The notes below the pieces were generated by a model. It had not been told where the DNA came from and searched no databases. It worked only from the letters and a program-made list of their open reading frames with translations. Shown here in pieces: positions 55,690 through 64,000 of a stretch of 64,000 nt of DNA. Origin of the DNA: Kordiimonadaceae bacterium. Lineage in GTDB: Bacteria; Pseudomonadota; Alphaproteobacteria; Sphingomonadales; Kordiimonadaceae. A program made the position numbers and the translations under genes. How positions within the stretch are numbered: position 1 is the first letter of the stretch; every line of letters starts with the position of its first letter. The stretch spans positions 1,798,001 to 1,862,000 of the forward strand of contig JAEPQB010000001.1 of NCBI GenBank assembly GCA_017640725.1, read 5' to 3'.

Positions 55690-56499
55690 ATGCGTATTGC
55701 AATTATGGCAGCTGCCTTTGGTGTAGTGTTAGGGACGCCAGGTATCGCACCCATGAACTTGACACAGCCAGCGTCTGCACAAGACGAACAGGGTACACCG
55801 CTAACCCTGGAGCAACGCATTGTTGCGGCGGCTGGGGATGAGACAGCTTTAGCAAACATTATTGCTCAGGAAACTGCTGCTGGTAACACTGCAGGTTTGG
55901 CCACGGCTTTGGCGAATGCGGCGACCACGTTGGCTGCCACAAATGTGACCTTGGCGGCGACCGTAGTGCAGCAAGCCATTACAGTGGCTGAAACGGCCGG
56001 GTCTGACGCACAGACAACGGTTGGTCAAGCGGCCAGTACAGTTGCCTCAACCGCACAGGCCCAAGGTGATACGGCTACGGCGAACGCAGTAGACAACGCG
56101 GCAACCGGCTCGAGTTCTGGTACTGCGTATCAGAACGCTGGCGGCACTTCAGGTACTGCTGCGCAAACGCCGGCACCGGCCCCTGAAACTCCTGCGCCCG
56201 CGCCAACGCCTGAGCCAGACCCATCTCCTGCGCCAGAGCCTGATTCTACGCCTGCGCCAGAGCCGACAACGCCGGCACCAGAAACGGGATCGAATGAGCC
56301 TGCTCCTGCTCCTGCACCAGCACCGGTTTCTACACCAGCGCCAGCGCCAGCAGGCGAAAACCCTGCTAACGCTCAGAACCCTGTGACCACAACGTCGCAG
56401 GGAACCGGGGGAACAACAACCGCTGACGCAGGCAATCCGGCTCCTCCTCAGGGTGCGCCGCTGGTACCGGAGCCCGAGCCAGAAGACAGCCCGGGCTAG
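55690..56499 (+). CDS. Secreted Ala/Thr-rich protein with Pro/Ala-rich C-terminus
   Basis: 269 aa from ATG 55690 (TGGAGCC upstream; the track adds 13 codons). A signal peptide is followed by an Ala/Thr-rich, mostly helical segment (about 30-150) of imperfect ATT/AAT/VAT repeats, and a C-terminal half (about 155-269) dominated by TPAPAPE-like units such as APAPTPEPDPSPAPEP. The proline tract is extended and probably spans the cell wall or surface. No enzyme motif. It lies next to a metallophosphatase and the export genes, so it may be a surface or structural component of that system. Confidence 0.72.
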   Translation: MRIAIMAAAFGVVLGTPGIAPMNLTQPASAQDEQGTPLTLEQRIVAAAGDETALANIIAQETAAGNTAGLATALANAATTLAATNVTLAATVVQQAITVAETAGSDAQTTVGQAASTVASTAQAQGDTATANAVDNAATGSSSGTAYQNAGGTSGTAAQTPAPAPETPAPAPTPEPDPSPAPEPDSTPAPEPTTPAPETGSNEPAPAPAPAPVSTPAPAPAGENPANAQNPVTTTSQGTGGTTTADAGNPAPPQGAPLVPEPEPEDSPG

Positions 56500-56524
56500 G
56501 CTGGACTGGCAAATAGATTTTCAG

Positions 56525-56556
56525 AAAAGGTGGAGGCTGGCCCTTCACCTTTTTTT
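56525..56556 (+). terminator. Terminator after the Pro/Ala-rich gene
   Basis: 8-bp stem AAAAGGTG/CACCTTTT with a 13-nt loop, ending in six T residues. It lies 25 bp after the gene stop and overlaps the first codons of the ORF-track phosphatase ORF, which supports moving that gene's start to 56599. Confidence 0.88.
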
Positions 56557-56598
56557 ATGCTCAAGTGCCAACATGTTTTCAGTGATCAAGGCGCAACC

Positions 56599-57369
56599 AT
56601 GAATTTTTTGAAGCGACTGTTTGGCCGGGGTACGGGCGGCAAAGAAGCCTCATTCAAAGCTGCGGGCGGAGAATTGTTGTATGCGGTTGGTGACATTCAT
56701 GGTCGCGATGATTTGCTTGCGGACCTCTTGGTTCGAATAGAGGCTGACCGCCATAGCCGCGCTGCGCACGAGCGTTGTACGCTGGTATTCCTCGGTGACT
56801 ATGTTGATCGAGGCTTCCATTCCAAACAAGTTTTGGACCGGCTGTTGGCTCTTTCACCCAATTGGGCAACCGTGGTGCGCCTGAAGGGCAACCATGAAGA
56901 TATGATGCTCGACTTTATGCTGGACCCGGTCGCCAATGCCAGCTGGTTACAGTTTGGTGGGATTGCCACACTCGCTAGTTATGGTGTTGTTCTCGAAGAG
57001 GACGAAACAGGCGCACCCAATTTGCAGAAAGCGTCAAAGAACCTGTTTGCAGCGCTTCCCGATGATCATTTCCAGTTTTTACGCGATGCACCTCTCATCC
57101 ACCAGTCAGGCGACTATTTGTTTGTGCATGCGGGCATCAGACCGGGTGTGCCTCTGCACGCCCAGGACCCGCGCGACCTGACCTTCATCCGGGATGCTTT
57201 TACGGAAAGTAACAAAAACTTTGGCTTCCGGGTGGTGCATGGTCATACCGGCGTTCAAAATCCGCTTGCGCTGCCAAACCGGGTGGCTGTGGATACGATC
57301 GCTTATGCTACAGGTCGTTTAACTGCTGCGGTCATTTGCGAAGAAACACTCGATTTCCTCAGTACTTAG
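56599..57369 (+). CDS. Calcineurin-like metallophosphatase (PPP family type)
   Basis: 256 aa from ATG 56599. The PPP/ApaH-type motifs are GDIHGRDDLL (31-40), GDYVDRG (about 72-78), GNHEDMML (about 99-106), and HAG and GHTG further on, which coordinate two metals. No signal peptide, so it is cytoplasmic. It resembles the bacterial PrpA/PrpB serine/threonine phosphatases; the substrate may be a phosphoprotein, possibly the tyrosine autokinase system nearby, though this is inference. It lies between the Pro/Ala-rich protein gene and the outer-membrane barrel gene. Confidence 0.88.
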   Translation: MNFLKRLFGRGTGGKEASFKAAGGELLYAVGDIHGRDDLLADLLVRIEADRHSRAAHERCTLVFLGDYVDRGFHSKQVLDRLLALSPNWATVVRLKGNHEDMMLDFMLDPVANASWLQFGGIATLASYGVVLEEDETGAPNLQKASKNLFAALPDDHFQFLRDAPLIHQSGDYLFVHAGIRPGVPLHAQDPRDLTFIRDAFTESNKNFGFRVVHGHTGVQNPLALPNRVAVDTIAYATGRLTAAVICEETLDFLST

Positions 57370-57558
57370 TGTGAAAAAGGGCGGCAATTGTTGCGCTCAG
57401 GCAACAGCCGGGCAACATAATCTAAACATTGGACTTTTTCGCCTTGATCCCTTATGACATTGGTAAGGTTTTCTCGTTATTTTAAGCAATAGTTTTATGC
57501 CGATGAGAAGTTTTGATTAAAACGGGGCACCATTACCTGGGGTAGAGGAATTTTTTTG

Positions 57559-58860
57559 ATGAAAATGCACACCATGACGTCATTGCTGGCGCTTGCTTCT
57601 GTTGCCGGCCTTAGCATTTCTGCAACTGCACAAGACACTGCTGACCAGGTGGTTTCAGTTTACGAGAGAAGTCGCCCAGACTTTCAGGCACCCGGTGCCC
57701 GCAGTGGTAGCTTTATCTTCTCACCCACTATTAATGCGGGTGGCCGTTTTAACTCAAACATCTTTGCCCGTCGGGCAGGTGCCACAGCATCAAATCCCGG
57801 CGAGATTGATGATTTCATCTGGTCGGTTCAGCCTAATTTTGCGCTGACTTCTGATTGGAACCAGAACTTTGTGCAATTCACCGCTGGTGCAGATATTGCC
57901 AAGTATTCGGATAACGGCCGTGAGGATTACGAAGACTTTAACGTTGGTGTGAATGGCCGCATTGACATTGAACGCGGTATGAACTTTACCTGGGGCGCGA
58001 ACTATGTGGACCAGCACGAGGATCGCGGTGCTCCAGATACCAATGGCTTGCAGTCTGAGCAAACCCGTTTTCAGAGGTTTGATGCAAATGTGGGCTTCCT
58101 TCGGGACCAGTCGATTATGTCGCTGGCCGTTGATGCCAACTACGAAAACTGGACTTTCTCCGATGCTGACCTCCTTGGTGGTGGCCGGTTGGACAACACC
58201 CAGCGTGAGCGGGAGCGTTTTTCTGGTCGTGTGCGTGTTGGTTACGAGGTTGACCAATATTATGATGCCTTTGTTGAGCTTACTGCCAACCGTGTGGAGT
58301 ATGAAGACGCACAGGCAACTGGAGGTCCGCAGCGGAATTCTGATGGTTGGGAAGCCCGCGTTGGTGCCGCGTTTGATCTAACTGGCACGTCCAGAGGGGA
58401 ATTCTTTGTCGGCTATCTGCGCCAAGAGTACGATAGCGATTCACTTGGTGAAATTGATGATTTCACCTTTGGTGCCAATCTGTTGTGGAACCCAACGGGT
58501 CTTACTTCAGTCAACGTTGGCATTATACGGGCGGTTAACGAAACCATCGTTCTCGACCGTGACGCCAATAACACTCTGGCCTTTGCTTCTGGCGTTCTGG
58601 CGACGACCTACAGCTTGGGAATTGAGCACGAGCTACAGCGCAACTTCCTTGTGAAAGCTGGTTTGAGTTATGGCACGCAGGACTTTAACAATACCATTCG
58701 TTCGGATGACAACTATACCGCCAACTTGGGCGCCAAATATTTCATCAACCGAAATTTTGCCCTGAATGCCGATTATAACTGGGATTATCGGAACACGAAT
58801 GCTGCTGGCCAAGACTTCAAACGGCACGTGTTCATGGTAGGTTTAACTGCCAACTGGTAA
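57559..58860 (+). CDS. Outer-membrane beta-barrel protein of the polysaccharide locus
   Basis: 433 aa from ATG 57559 (the track starts at TTG 57556). A signal peptide (ending ATAQ), then a beta-barrel (about 55-433) of alternating strands, ending in aromatic residues (MVGLTANW). It resembles the BBP2/DUF560-like barrels found beside Wza-Wzc genes in marine alphaproteobacteria. A role in polysaccharide export or assembly is inferred from the neighbouring export genes. It is followed by the Wza-like gene 57 bp later, so they are likely one operon. Confidence 0.78.
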   Translation: MKMHTMTSLLALASVAGLSISATAQDTADQVVSVYERSRPDFQAPGARSGSFIFSPTINAGGRFNSNIFARRAGATASNPGEIDDFIWSVQPNFALTSDWNQNFVQFTAGADIAKYSDNGREDYEDFNVGVNGRIDIERGMNFTWGANYVDQHEDRGAPDTNGLQSEQTRFQRFDANVGFLRDQSIMSLAVDANYENWTFSDADLLGGGRLDNTQRERERFSGRVRVGYEVDQYYDAFVELTANRVEYEDAQATGGPQRNSDGWEARVGAAFDLTGTSRGEFFVGYLRQEYDSDSLGEIDDFTFGANLLWNPTGLTSVNVGIIRAVNETIVLDRDANNTLAFASGVLATTYSLGIEHELQRNFLVKAGLSYGTQDFNNTIRSDDNYTANLGAKYFINRNFALNADYNWDYRNTNAAGQDFKRHVFMVGLTANW

Positions 58861-58917
58861 TACACTGCGAAGGTATTGTTGCCTTCAATTCCCATTACCG
58901 GCGTAAGTGAGTAAACC

Positions 58918-59484
58918 GTGGTACGTTTTGTAATAAATATTTTGATGGCGGCACTTCTATTTGGGGGTGCCGTTGTTGTTCATGCCCAGAGCAACGATAG
59001 TTTACCGGCCGTATCCGAGGGTACACCGAGGTATCAATTGGGTTCCGGTGACCAGATCAGAGTAACCGTCTACGGCGAAGAAGATCTGTCAGGCGAATTC
59101 GAGCTGGACGGTAGCGGCACAATCGCCATGCCGCTTATTGGTGCAGTGGTCATTGGCAGCCAAAATTTGGCAGATGCCGAAGCCCTTATTGTCAAGCAGT
59201 TGGCAGACGGTTACCTCGTTAATCCGCGTGTTAGCATCGAAGTTTTGAACTATCGCCCCTTTTATATTTTGGGTGAAGTGAAAGATCCCGGTAGTTACCC
59301 CTACGTTAGTGGCATGACGGTGCTTAATGCGGTTGCGCTTGCTTCTGGTTTCACTTACCGGGCGAGTGAAAGCAAAATCGAAGTGACGCGCCGCATCAAT
59401 GGTGTTGAGCAGAAATTCAGGATTGAAGTGACTGCCCAGGTTCTGCCCGGCGACATCCTTCGAGTGCCAGAGCGCTTTTTCTAA
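58918..59484 (+). CDS. Polysaccharide export protein (Wza/GumB-like)
   Basis: 188 aa from a GTG start. The signal peptide ends near VVHAQ. The Poly_export domain has YQLGSGDQIRVTVYGEEDLSGEFELDGSG and the SLBB domain has FYILGEVKDPGSYPYVSGMTVLNAVALASGF. There is no lipobox Cys and it lacks the long C-terminal part of E. coli Wza, so it is a short, periplasmic-type member. It would form the export channel with the barrel protein and the Wzc-like kinase. It is 89 bp before the kinase gene. Confidence 0.9.
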   Translation: MVRFVINILMAALLFGGAVVVHAQSNDSLPAVSEGTPRYQLGSGDQIRVTVYGEEDLSGEFELDGSGTIAMPLIGAVVIGSQNLADAEALIVKQLADGYLVNPRVSIEVLNYRPFYILGEVKDPGSYPYVSGMTVLNAVALASGFTYRASESKIEVTRRINGVEQKFRIEVTAQVLPGDILRVPERFF

Positions 59485-59573
59485 TAAATTTCGACATTGA
59501 TGCCCGAGACGATAAACTTGGCCGCATTGCACATCCGCGCTATATAGAAGCCACCACGACCTGAGAGAACGGC

Positions 59574-61835
59574 ATGTACGACCAAGCGTACCATGATAAA
59601 AATGAAAACCAGCAGTCTGTTGTGCCACAGCCGCAGGATGACGATGACGTCATTGACCTGCGCGCACTAGCCCTTGTGCTGTTGCGGCGCAAGTGGATCA
59701 TTATCAACACCGTTCTGTTTTGCTCAGTTGTCGCTGTCCTTATCTTGTTTCAGTTAACACCGCGGTTCACGGCTTCTTCCATGCTGGCTATGGAAACACG
59801 TCAAAACCAGGTTGTTGACGTGCAAGCGGTTATGTCTGGTATGGGGACTGATGTAGCGGCCATCAAAACTGAAATTGATGTTCTGCAGTCACGTCGTTTG
59901 GTTGGCAAGGCGGTCGATCAGTTGAACTTGGTAAATGACCCTGAGTTCAATGGTGCGTTAAACACTGAAAGAAGCCTGTTATCGTACCTTAACCCCATCA
60001 ATTGGGTCCCTGACAGTTTGAAACGCTCCATTTTTGGTGAAGCGCCGGTTTTGGCCGCGGATGTTCAAGCGGAAAGAGAGCGCGCGCAAGTTGTTGATTC
60101 GATAGTGGGCAGGCTATCCATCACAAACCCGCCGAGATCCTACACAATCACTATTGCTTTTGAGTCAGCACATCCTGCAAAAGCAGCTCGAATTGCCAAT
60201 GGAATAGCAGACCTGTATCTGACGGATCAGTTGGAGGCCAAATTCGAAGCCACACAGCGAGCCAATGAATGGTTGAATGGCAGGATTTTTGACCTTCGCG
60301 AAAATGTGCGCACGTCGGAAGTGCAAGCACAGCAGTTTCGCGAGGAAAACAGGCTTATTCAAACCGCGAGTGCTGGTCTGGTGTCTGACCAGCAGTTGGC
60401 TCAGGTGAACTCGCGGTTAATTGACGCCCGCACGGACCTCGCCAGAACCGAAGCCCGGTTTAGCCAGATTTCAGATATCTCGCAGTCCGATGTGACCGAC
60501 TATGCCGGGCTGAGCGAAGTTTTGGATAGCCCGCTTATTCAACGGCTCCGGGAACAGCAGTCTCAGGTTCTTCGCAACCGTGCTGAACTTGGCACACGCT
60601 ACGGGCCAAAACACCCGCGGATGATCAATGTGGAAGCCGAGCTCACGGACATTGACAGCAATATCAAGAGTGAAATTCGCAAAGTTGTTAACGGCATTCA
60701 AAATGAGGTGGATGTTGCGCGCGCCCGGGTAACAGCGCTTGAGCAAAATCTTGAACAGCTGACAGTGGAAAATGTTGCGCTGAACCGCGCCCAGGTGCAG
60801 TTGCGTGAACTTGAGCGTGAGGCAGAGGCAAACCGTGTGCTTCTGGAAACGTTTTTGGCGCGGTTTAAAGAAACAACCAACCAGCAAGACATCCAGCAAG
60901 CGGACGCTCGAATTATTTCACGTGCAGACGTTCCGCTCTACCCGTCATTCCCAAACAAAAAACTGATCTTGGCCTTGGTTATTTTTGCAGCCACTGGCCT
61001 TGGAGTCGGCTTAGCTTTTTTGCTTGAGATGTTGGACAATGGTTACCGAACGCTGGAGCAAATTAAGCAAGACCTTGGCCTCCGTGGTGTTGGTATCATT
61101 CCTATGCTCATGTCAAACAAATTGCAGGGCGTCAGCGTCGAAGATTATTTGCTAGAAAAGCCTTCGTCGTCTTTTGCTGAGTCGCATAGAAACGTGCATG
61201 CAGCGATGTTGTACTCCGGTCCAAGGCAAAATACGCCGCAAGTTGTTATGGCGACGTCATCGGTTCCTGGCGAGGGTAAGTCCACCTTTTCACTGTGTTA
61301 CGCAAGGCTGATGGCGCGCTCAGGTATGAAGGTGCTGTTGGTTGAGGCTGATTTGCGTCGTCCTGTGGTAAAGGCACGATTGAAACTCGACGAAAACCAG
61401 GCCGACCTGGTTTCAGTGCTTGAAGGAACCGAAATGGGCGGGCAGCAGTTGCATAAAGACGAAGCATCCGGCCTTCACATCCTCAGCGGTAAAGGTCATC
61501 CCGACCCACAGAAACTATTTGGCGGTGAAAAATTTGCAGGGTTTATGGCGTGGGCGAGAGAGAACTATGATTTGGTCGTCCTTGACACACCTCCTGTGCT
61601 TGCGGTGTCAGATGCTGTCGTATTATCGCATCATGTTGATGCTGTTTTGTACGTTGTGCAGTGGGAAACAACGCCCAAAAAGTCTGTTGAAACCGGTGTC
61701 AGCCAGTTGAGAGAGACGGGTGCGCCGCTTGCAGGTGTTGTTGTCACGCAAGTGAATATCAAACGTCACCAGTCATATGGATATGGCGACCAAGGCTATT
61801 ATTACGGAACGAAGAGCGGATATTACTCAAACTAA
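59574..61835 (+). CDS. Polysaccharide co-polymerase with tyrosine autokinase (Wzc-like)
   Basis: 753 aa. The N-terminal Wzz/GNVR domain has a transmembrane helix (about 42-60), a long periplasmic coiled-coil (about 200-430), and a second helix (about 462-483). The cytoplasmic BY-kinase has Walker A SSVPGEGKST (about 562), Walker A' VLLVEADLRRP and Walker B LVVLDTPPVL. The C-terminus is a tyrosine cluster (SYGYGDQGYYYGTKSGYYSN) for autophosphorylation. It controls chain length and export of the polysaccharide. No separate Wzb phosphatase is seen nearby; the PPP-type metallophosphatase two genes upstream is a possible but unproved counterpart. Confidence 0.94.
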   Translation: MYDQAYHDKNENQQSVVPQPQDDDDVIDLRALALVLLRRKWIIINTVLFCSVVAVLILFQLTPRFTASSMLAMETRQNQVVDVQAVMSGMGTDVAAIKTEIDVLQSRRLVGKAVDQLNLVNDPEFNGALNTERSLLSYLNPINWVPDSLKRSIFGEAPVLAADVQAERERAQVVDSIVGRLSITNPPRSYTITIAFESAHPAKAARIANGIADLYLTDQLEAKFEATQRANEWLNGRIFDLRENVRTSEVQAQQFREENRLIQTASAGLVSDQQLAQVNSRLIDARTDLARTEARFSQISDISQSDVTDYAGLSEVLDSPLIQRLREQQSQVLRNRAELGTRYGPKHPRMINVEAELTDIDSNIKSEIRKVVNGIQNEVDVARARVTALEQNLEQLTVENVALNRAQVQLRELEREAEANRVLLETFLARFKETTNQQDIQQADARIISRADVPLYPSFPNKKLILALVIFAATGLGVGLAFLLEMLDNGYRTLEQIKQDLGLRGVGIIPMLMSNKLQGVSVEDYLLEKPSSSFAESHRNVHAAMLYSGPRQNTPQVVMATSSVPGEGKSTFSLCYARLMARSGMKVLLVEADLRRPVVKARLKLDENQADLVSVLEGTEMGGQQLHKDEASGLHILSGKGHPDPQKLFGGEKFAGFMAWARENYDLVVLDTPPVLAVSDAVVLSHHVDAVLYVVQWETTPKKSVETGVSQLRETGAPLAGVVVTQVNIKRHQSYGYGDQGYYYGTKSGYYSN

Positions 61836-62016
61836 TCCGATTGAGTTTTCTTTGTTCTGGCGCAAAGTCACAGCTAATTCCAATTCACAGCCATGTAGAT
61901 CGGCTTTTGCACCTGACATCACTCACCTGAACCTCAGCTAAACGCATACGTTCCAAATTTATTCATTTGACCCACCTATGCTAGGCTCCTCATGAAACAC
62001 TCGGGGGAGAATTCAA

Positions 62017-64000
62017 ATGGGTTGGGGTACCAAGTTTTTTTCACATGCGTTGGCAGCGGGTCTTTGCCTTGTTTTTCAAGCTAATCAAAGTCAGGCGCAA
62101 GATAGTTTTGATCTGAACGCAGGCATTTTACCTGTCTCGCCTCTGGTTGTTCAGGACCAGGAAAAAACCGCTATCCGGTACCTGGAATTGGATTGGCGAC
62201 AGATACTGAAAGCTGAAGACCCAACTATACAAATCACCGATGCACCATCTGTGCGTGCATGGGAAGATGGCCGCTGGCCTTATGGGCTAGACGTCAAGTC
62301 CCACGCACTTGGTTGGGAAATTACGAAGATTGCTCCCGGGTCCAGTGCCGACGTTGATGGTGCCCTGAAGGTGGGCGACGTGATATTTGCCGGCATGAAA
62401 AACGCCTTCCGCGAAAAGTTAGACCCGGCGGAATTTGACAACACCCCCCTTATCGAAAAAGACCCTTCCGCCATCTATGACCTTATCTATGGCAACCTAA
62501 ACGACGAACTCGCGCTCGAGGTCATCCCCAAAGGGAAGAAACTGGGTGCCCTTCAACTCAAGCTGGGGCGCTTTCATCAAACACCGCGCCTCCTGCTGTC
62601 TTTTGCGCAGCAACCTGACCTGCCCATGAAAACCTGGATTGCACACGGGGACCGTGTCAGTGCGATTGTTTACGAAGGTGTTTTTCCGGGTTCTGACAGG
62701 CCCATGAGTTTCATGCGGGTTTATTTTGCCAAAAGCCTCGCAGCTATGAACAAAAACAACCAATTACTCACGCATGTGGTGAGCCCGAGAGGCATTGTGA
62801 GCGTCGCCCTGAATTCGGCCAATAATTTTGGGGACGAAGAGTATTTTGCCATGAAATGGCGCTACCGAGCGCAAAAGATCAAAACAAAAGAAATCGAAGC
62901 CGCGACAAGAACGGATGAGTCCCGTCGAACGGTTATGCAGGGTTCCATCGCATTTCAGCTGCTTGGTGCAAGCAGCGGTGCGAGCGACAAAATCTTCCCC
63001 TATTATGGCGGCAAGCGCATGCCGGGTGGCAATGTTGCGGCACTTCGCTTTGTCGATCCAAACGGTGACGGTGTTTCGGTTGTTTCGGGCCGTCGGCCAT
63101 TTGGGTACCGGTTTGGCCTTGCGATGCTGCGCACCAACTGGACGGTGTATGACAAAACGGGCGGCCTGCGCACCTCCCACAACGGGTTTGACAAAAACCA
63201 TGTCCCGTTGGGGCCGCTGCTGCAAATCAAAGGCGACAAAAGGAAAGGCTTCCCGTCTGACCCAAAGAAATTCAAGTATGAAAAAACCGCCTGGTATATT
63301 GGGCCTGTCAAACAGGGCACGGATGACTGGCCGTATTCCTATCACTTCACGAGTGAAAACCTACCTTTTGTGATGCAAAGCTGTGCAGTGTCTTCAAAAC
63401 TGATGCGCTATCAGTTGACGGCATGGGGCCAGCACAAAATCACCTTTGGCAAAAACATGGCCAAGAAGTGCGGCACCCCCTGGCGGCCAGGTTTTGATAC
63501 CGCGCCAACAACACAGAATGAATATGAGTTAACAGCCGCCGACCGCCAAGATAGCAGAAAGTTCTGGGCATATGACTACTCACATCATGGCGGCTCTCCA
63601 GACTCTCCAAGCCTTGTGCAAGGCACAATGCTAAATCCTTCACCAGACAACCGCTGGGTATGGTTGCATGGTTATGGAAAAGTATCTCGTTTTGTCGGGC
63701 GTGAGCACATGCAGGTCATGGAAGGATACTGGCAGCACGGCTTGTTTGTCGAAGGCGAGCTCACACGTCCAAACGCCAGTAAATCCGGGAGTGTCACGCG
63801 AATTTATGGGCGGTCACTAGATGTACCGATGATGCAATTGCAGCGCATGACTTTGTCAGACCCAAGACTGAGTACAGCCATCAGGCCTCAGACATTCCGT
63901 TACGCGAACGGGTATTTGCAAACAGACATAATGGGTCAGTCAAAGACCTCTAACCATAGAACAAAAATCGGGCTCAAATGGCGTGGTCTTGCGCCGAAAG
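62017..64000 (+). CDS. Large exported protein with PDZ-like domain (cut by window edge)
   Basis: Not in the ORF track because it has no stop inside the window. From ATG 62017 (GGGGGAGA upstream) the frame stays open for 661 codons to the right edge. A signal peptide (MGWGTKFFSHALAAGLCLVFQANQSQA) is followed by a PDZ-like segment (about 95-130: WEITKIAPGSSADVDGALKVGDVIFAG). The rest is a long, mainly beta-rich stretch with many aromatic and charged residues and no catalytic motif I recognise. It is 181 bp after the Wzc-like gene, same strand, and may belong to the polysaccharide system. The C-terminus is unseen. Confidence 0.75.
   Translation, partial: MGWGTKFFSHALAAGLCLVFQANQSQAQDSFDLNAGILPVSPLVVQDQEKTAIRYLELDWRQILKAEDPTIQITDAPSVRAWEDGRWPYGLDVKSHALGWEITKIAPGSSADVDGALKVGDVIFAGMKNAFREKLDPAEFDNTPLIEKDPSAIYDLIYGNLNDELALEVIPKGKKLGALQLKLGRFHQTPRLLLSFAQQPDLPMKTWIAHGDRVSAIVYEGVFPGSDRPMSFMRVYFAKSLAAMNKNNQLLTHVVSPRGIVSVALNSANNFGDEEYFAMKWRYRAQKIKTKEIEAATRTDESRRTVMQGSIAFQLLGASSGASDKIFPYYGGKRMPGGNVAALRFVDPNGDGVSVVSGRRPFGYRFGLAMLRTNWTVYDKTGGLRTSHNGFDKNHVPLGPLLQIKGDKRKGFPSDPKKFKYEKTAWYIGPVKQGTDDWPYSYHFTSENLPFVMQSCAVSSKLMRYQLTAWGQHKITFGKNMAKKCGTPWRPGFDTAPTTQNEYELTAADRQDSRKFWAYDYSHHGGSPDSPSLVQGTMLNPSPDNRWVWLHGYGKVSRFVGREHMQVMEGYWQHGLFVEGELTRPNASKSGSVTRIYGRSLDVPMMQLQRMTLSDPRLSTAIRPQTFRYANGYLQTDIMGQSKTSNHRTKIGLKWRGLAPK

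Noticed and set aside
55377-55859. 160-aa minus-strand ORF
   Set aside because: Overlaps the signal peptide and repeats of the secreted Pro/Ala-rich protein; composition is that of antisense low-complexity DNA.

Overview
The window is a piece of an alphaproteobacterial chromosome. The evidence is the contiguous replication block (rpsT, dnaA, dnaN, recF, gyrB), the ubiE-ubiB-coaBC-dut-moeB run beside mutM, a membrane-anchored CycM-like cytochrome c next to pheA, and a MutM zinc finger with C-x4-C spacing. Base composition looks close to 53% GC by eye. The many TonB, PQQ and VOC proteins suggest a free-living, probably marine heterotroph. I cannot fix the order; a Kordiimonadales-like lineage is only a guess. 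No tRNA, rRNA, insertion sequence, prophage or CRISPR array is visible.

Region 1 (1-10.4 kb) is an accessory catabolic island. It holds a two-component system (kinase cut by the window edge), a membrane-anchored epoxide-hydrolase-type alpha/beta hydrolase, a TonB receptor, a TetR regulator, a three-gene run (PQQ quinohemoprotein dehydrogenase, exported double-VOC protein, SDR) and a YghU-type glutathione transferase. Five 20-bp copies of TATTGnn-N6-nnCAATA sit only in front of these transcription units. This looks like an undescribed TetR regulon with a readable operator.

Region 2 (10.4-18.1 kb) is stress and small-metabolite functions: a Kef-type K+/H+ antiporter, pirin with a divergent LysR regulator, an SRPBCC protein, a YHS-domain protein, an AraC regulator, and a VOC-MAPEG-unknown secreted protein run. 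Region 3 (18.1-27.4 kb) is an asparagine-synthetase-like protein without the amidotransferase cysteine, then gyrB, recF, dnaN, dnaA and rpsT. The 508-bp dnaA upstream region carries a 30-bp-spaced repeat and a cluster of GANTC sites.

Region 4 (27.6-49.7 kb) is housekeeping: enoyl-CoA hydratase, mutM, ubiE/ubiB (ubiquinone), a DoxX protein, a Sel1-repeat protein, coaBC, dut, a HAD phosphatase, moeB, a DsrE-like protein, an Asp/Glu racemase, a solute-binding protein, pheA, cytochrome c, a ferredoxin-aminopeptidase-MarR-NlpC/P60 operon, serine dehydratase, a soluble chemoreceptor with three near-identical FixL-like PAS domains, and an alkyltransferase-like DNA repair protein. Region 5 (49.7-64 kb) has an RND efflux pair and then an exopolysaccharide locus: UDP-glucuronate-epimerase-type SDR, a Pro/Ala-rich secreted protein, a metallophosphatase, an outer-membrane barrel, a Wza-like export protein, a Wzc-like tyrosine autokinase, and a PDZ-like exported protein that runs off the window and is missing from the ORF track.
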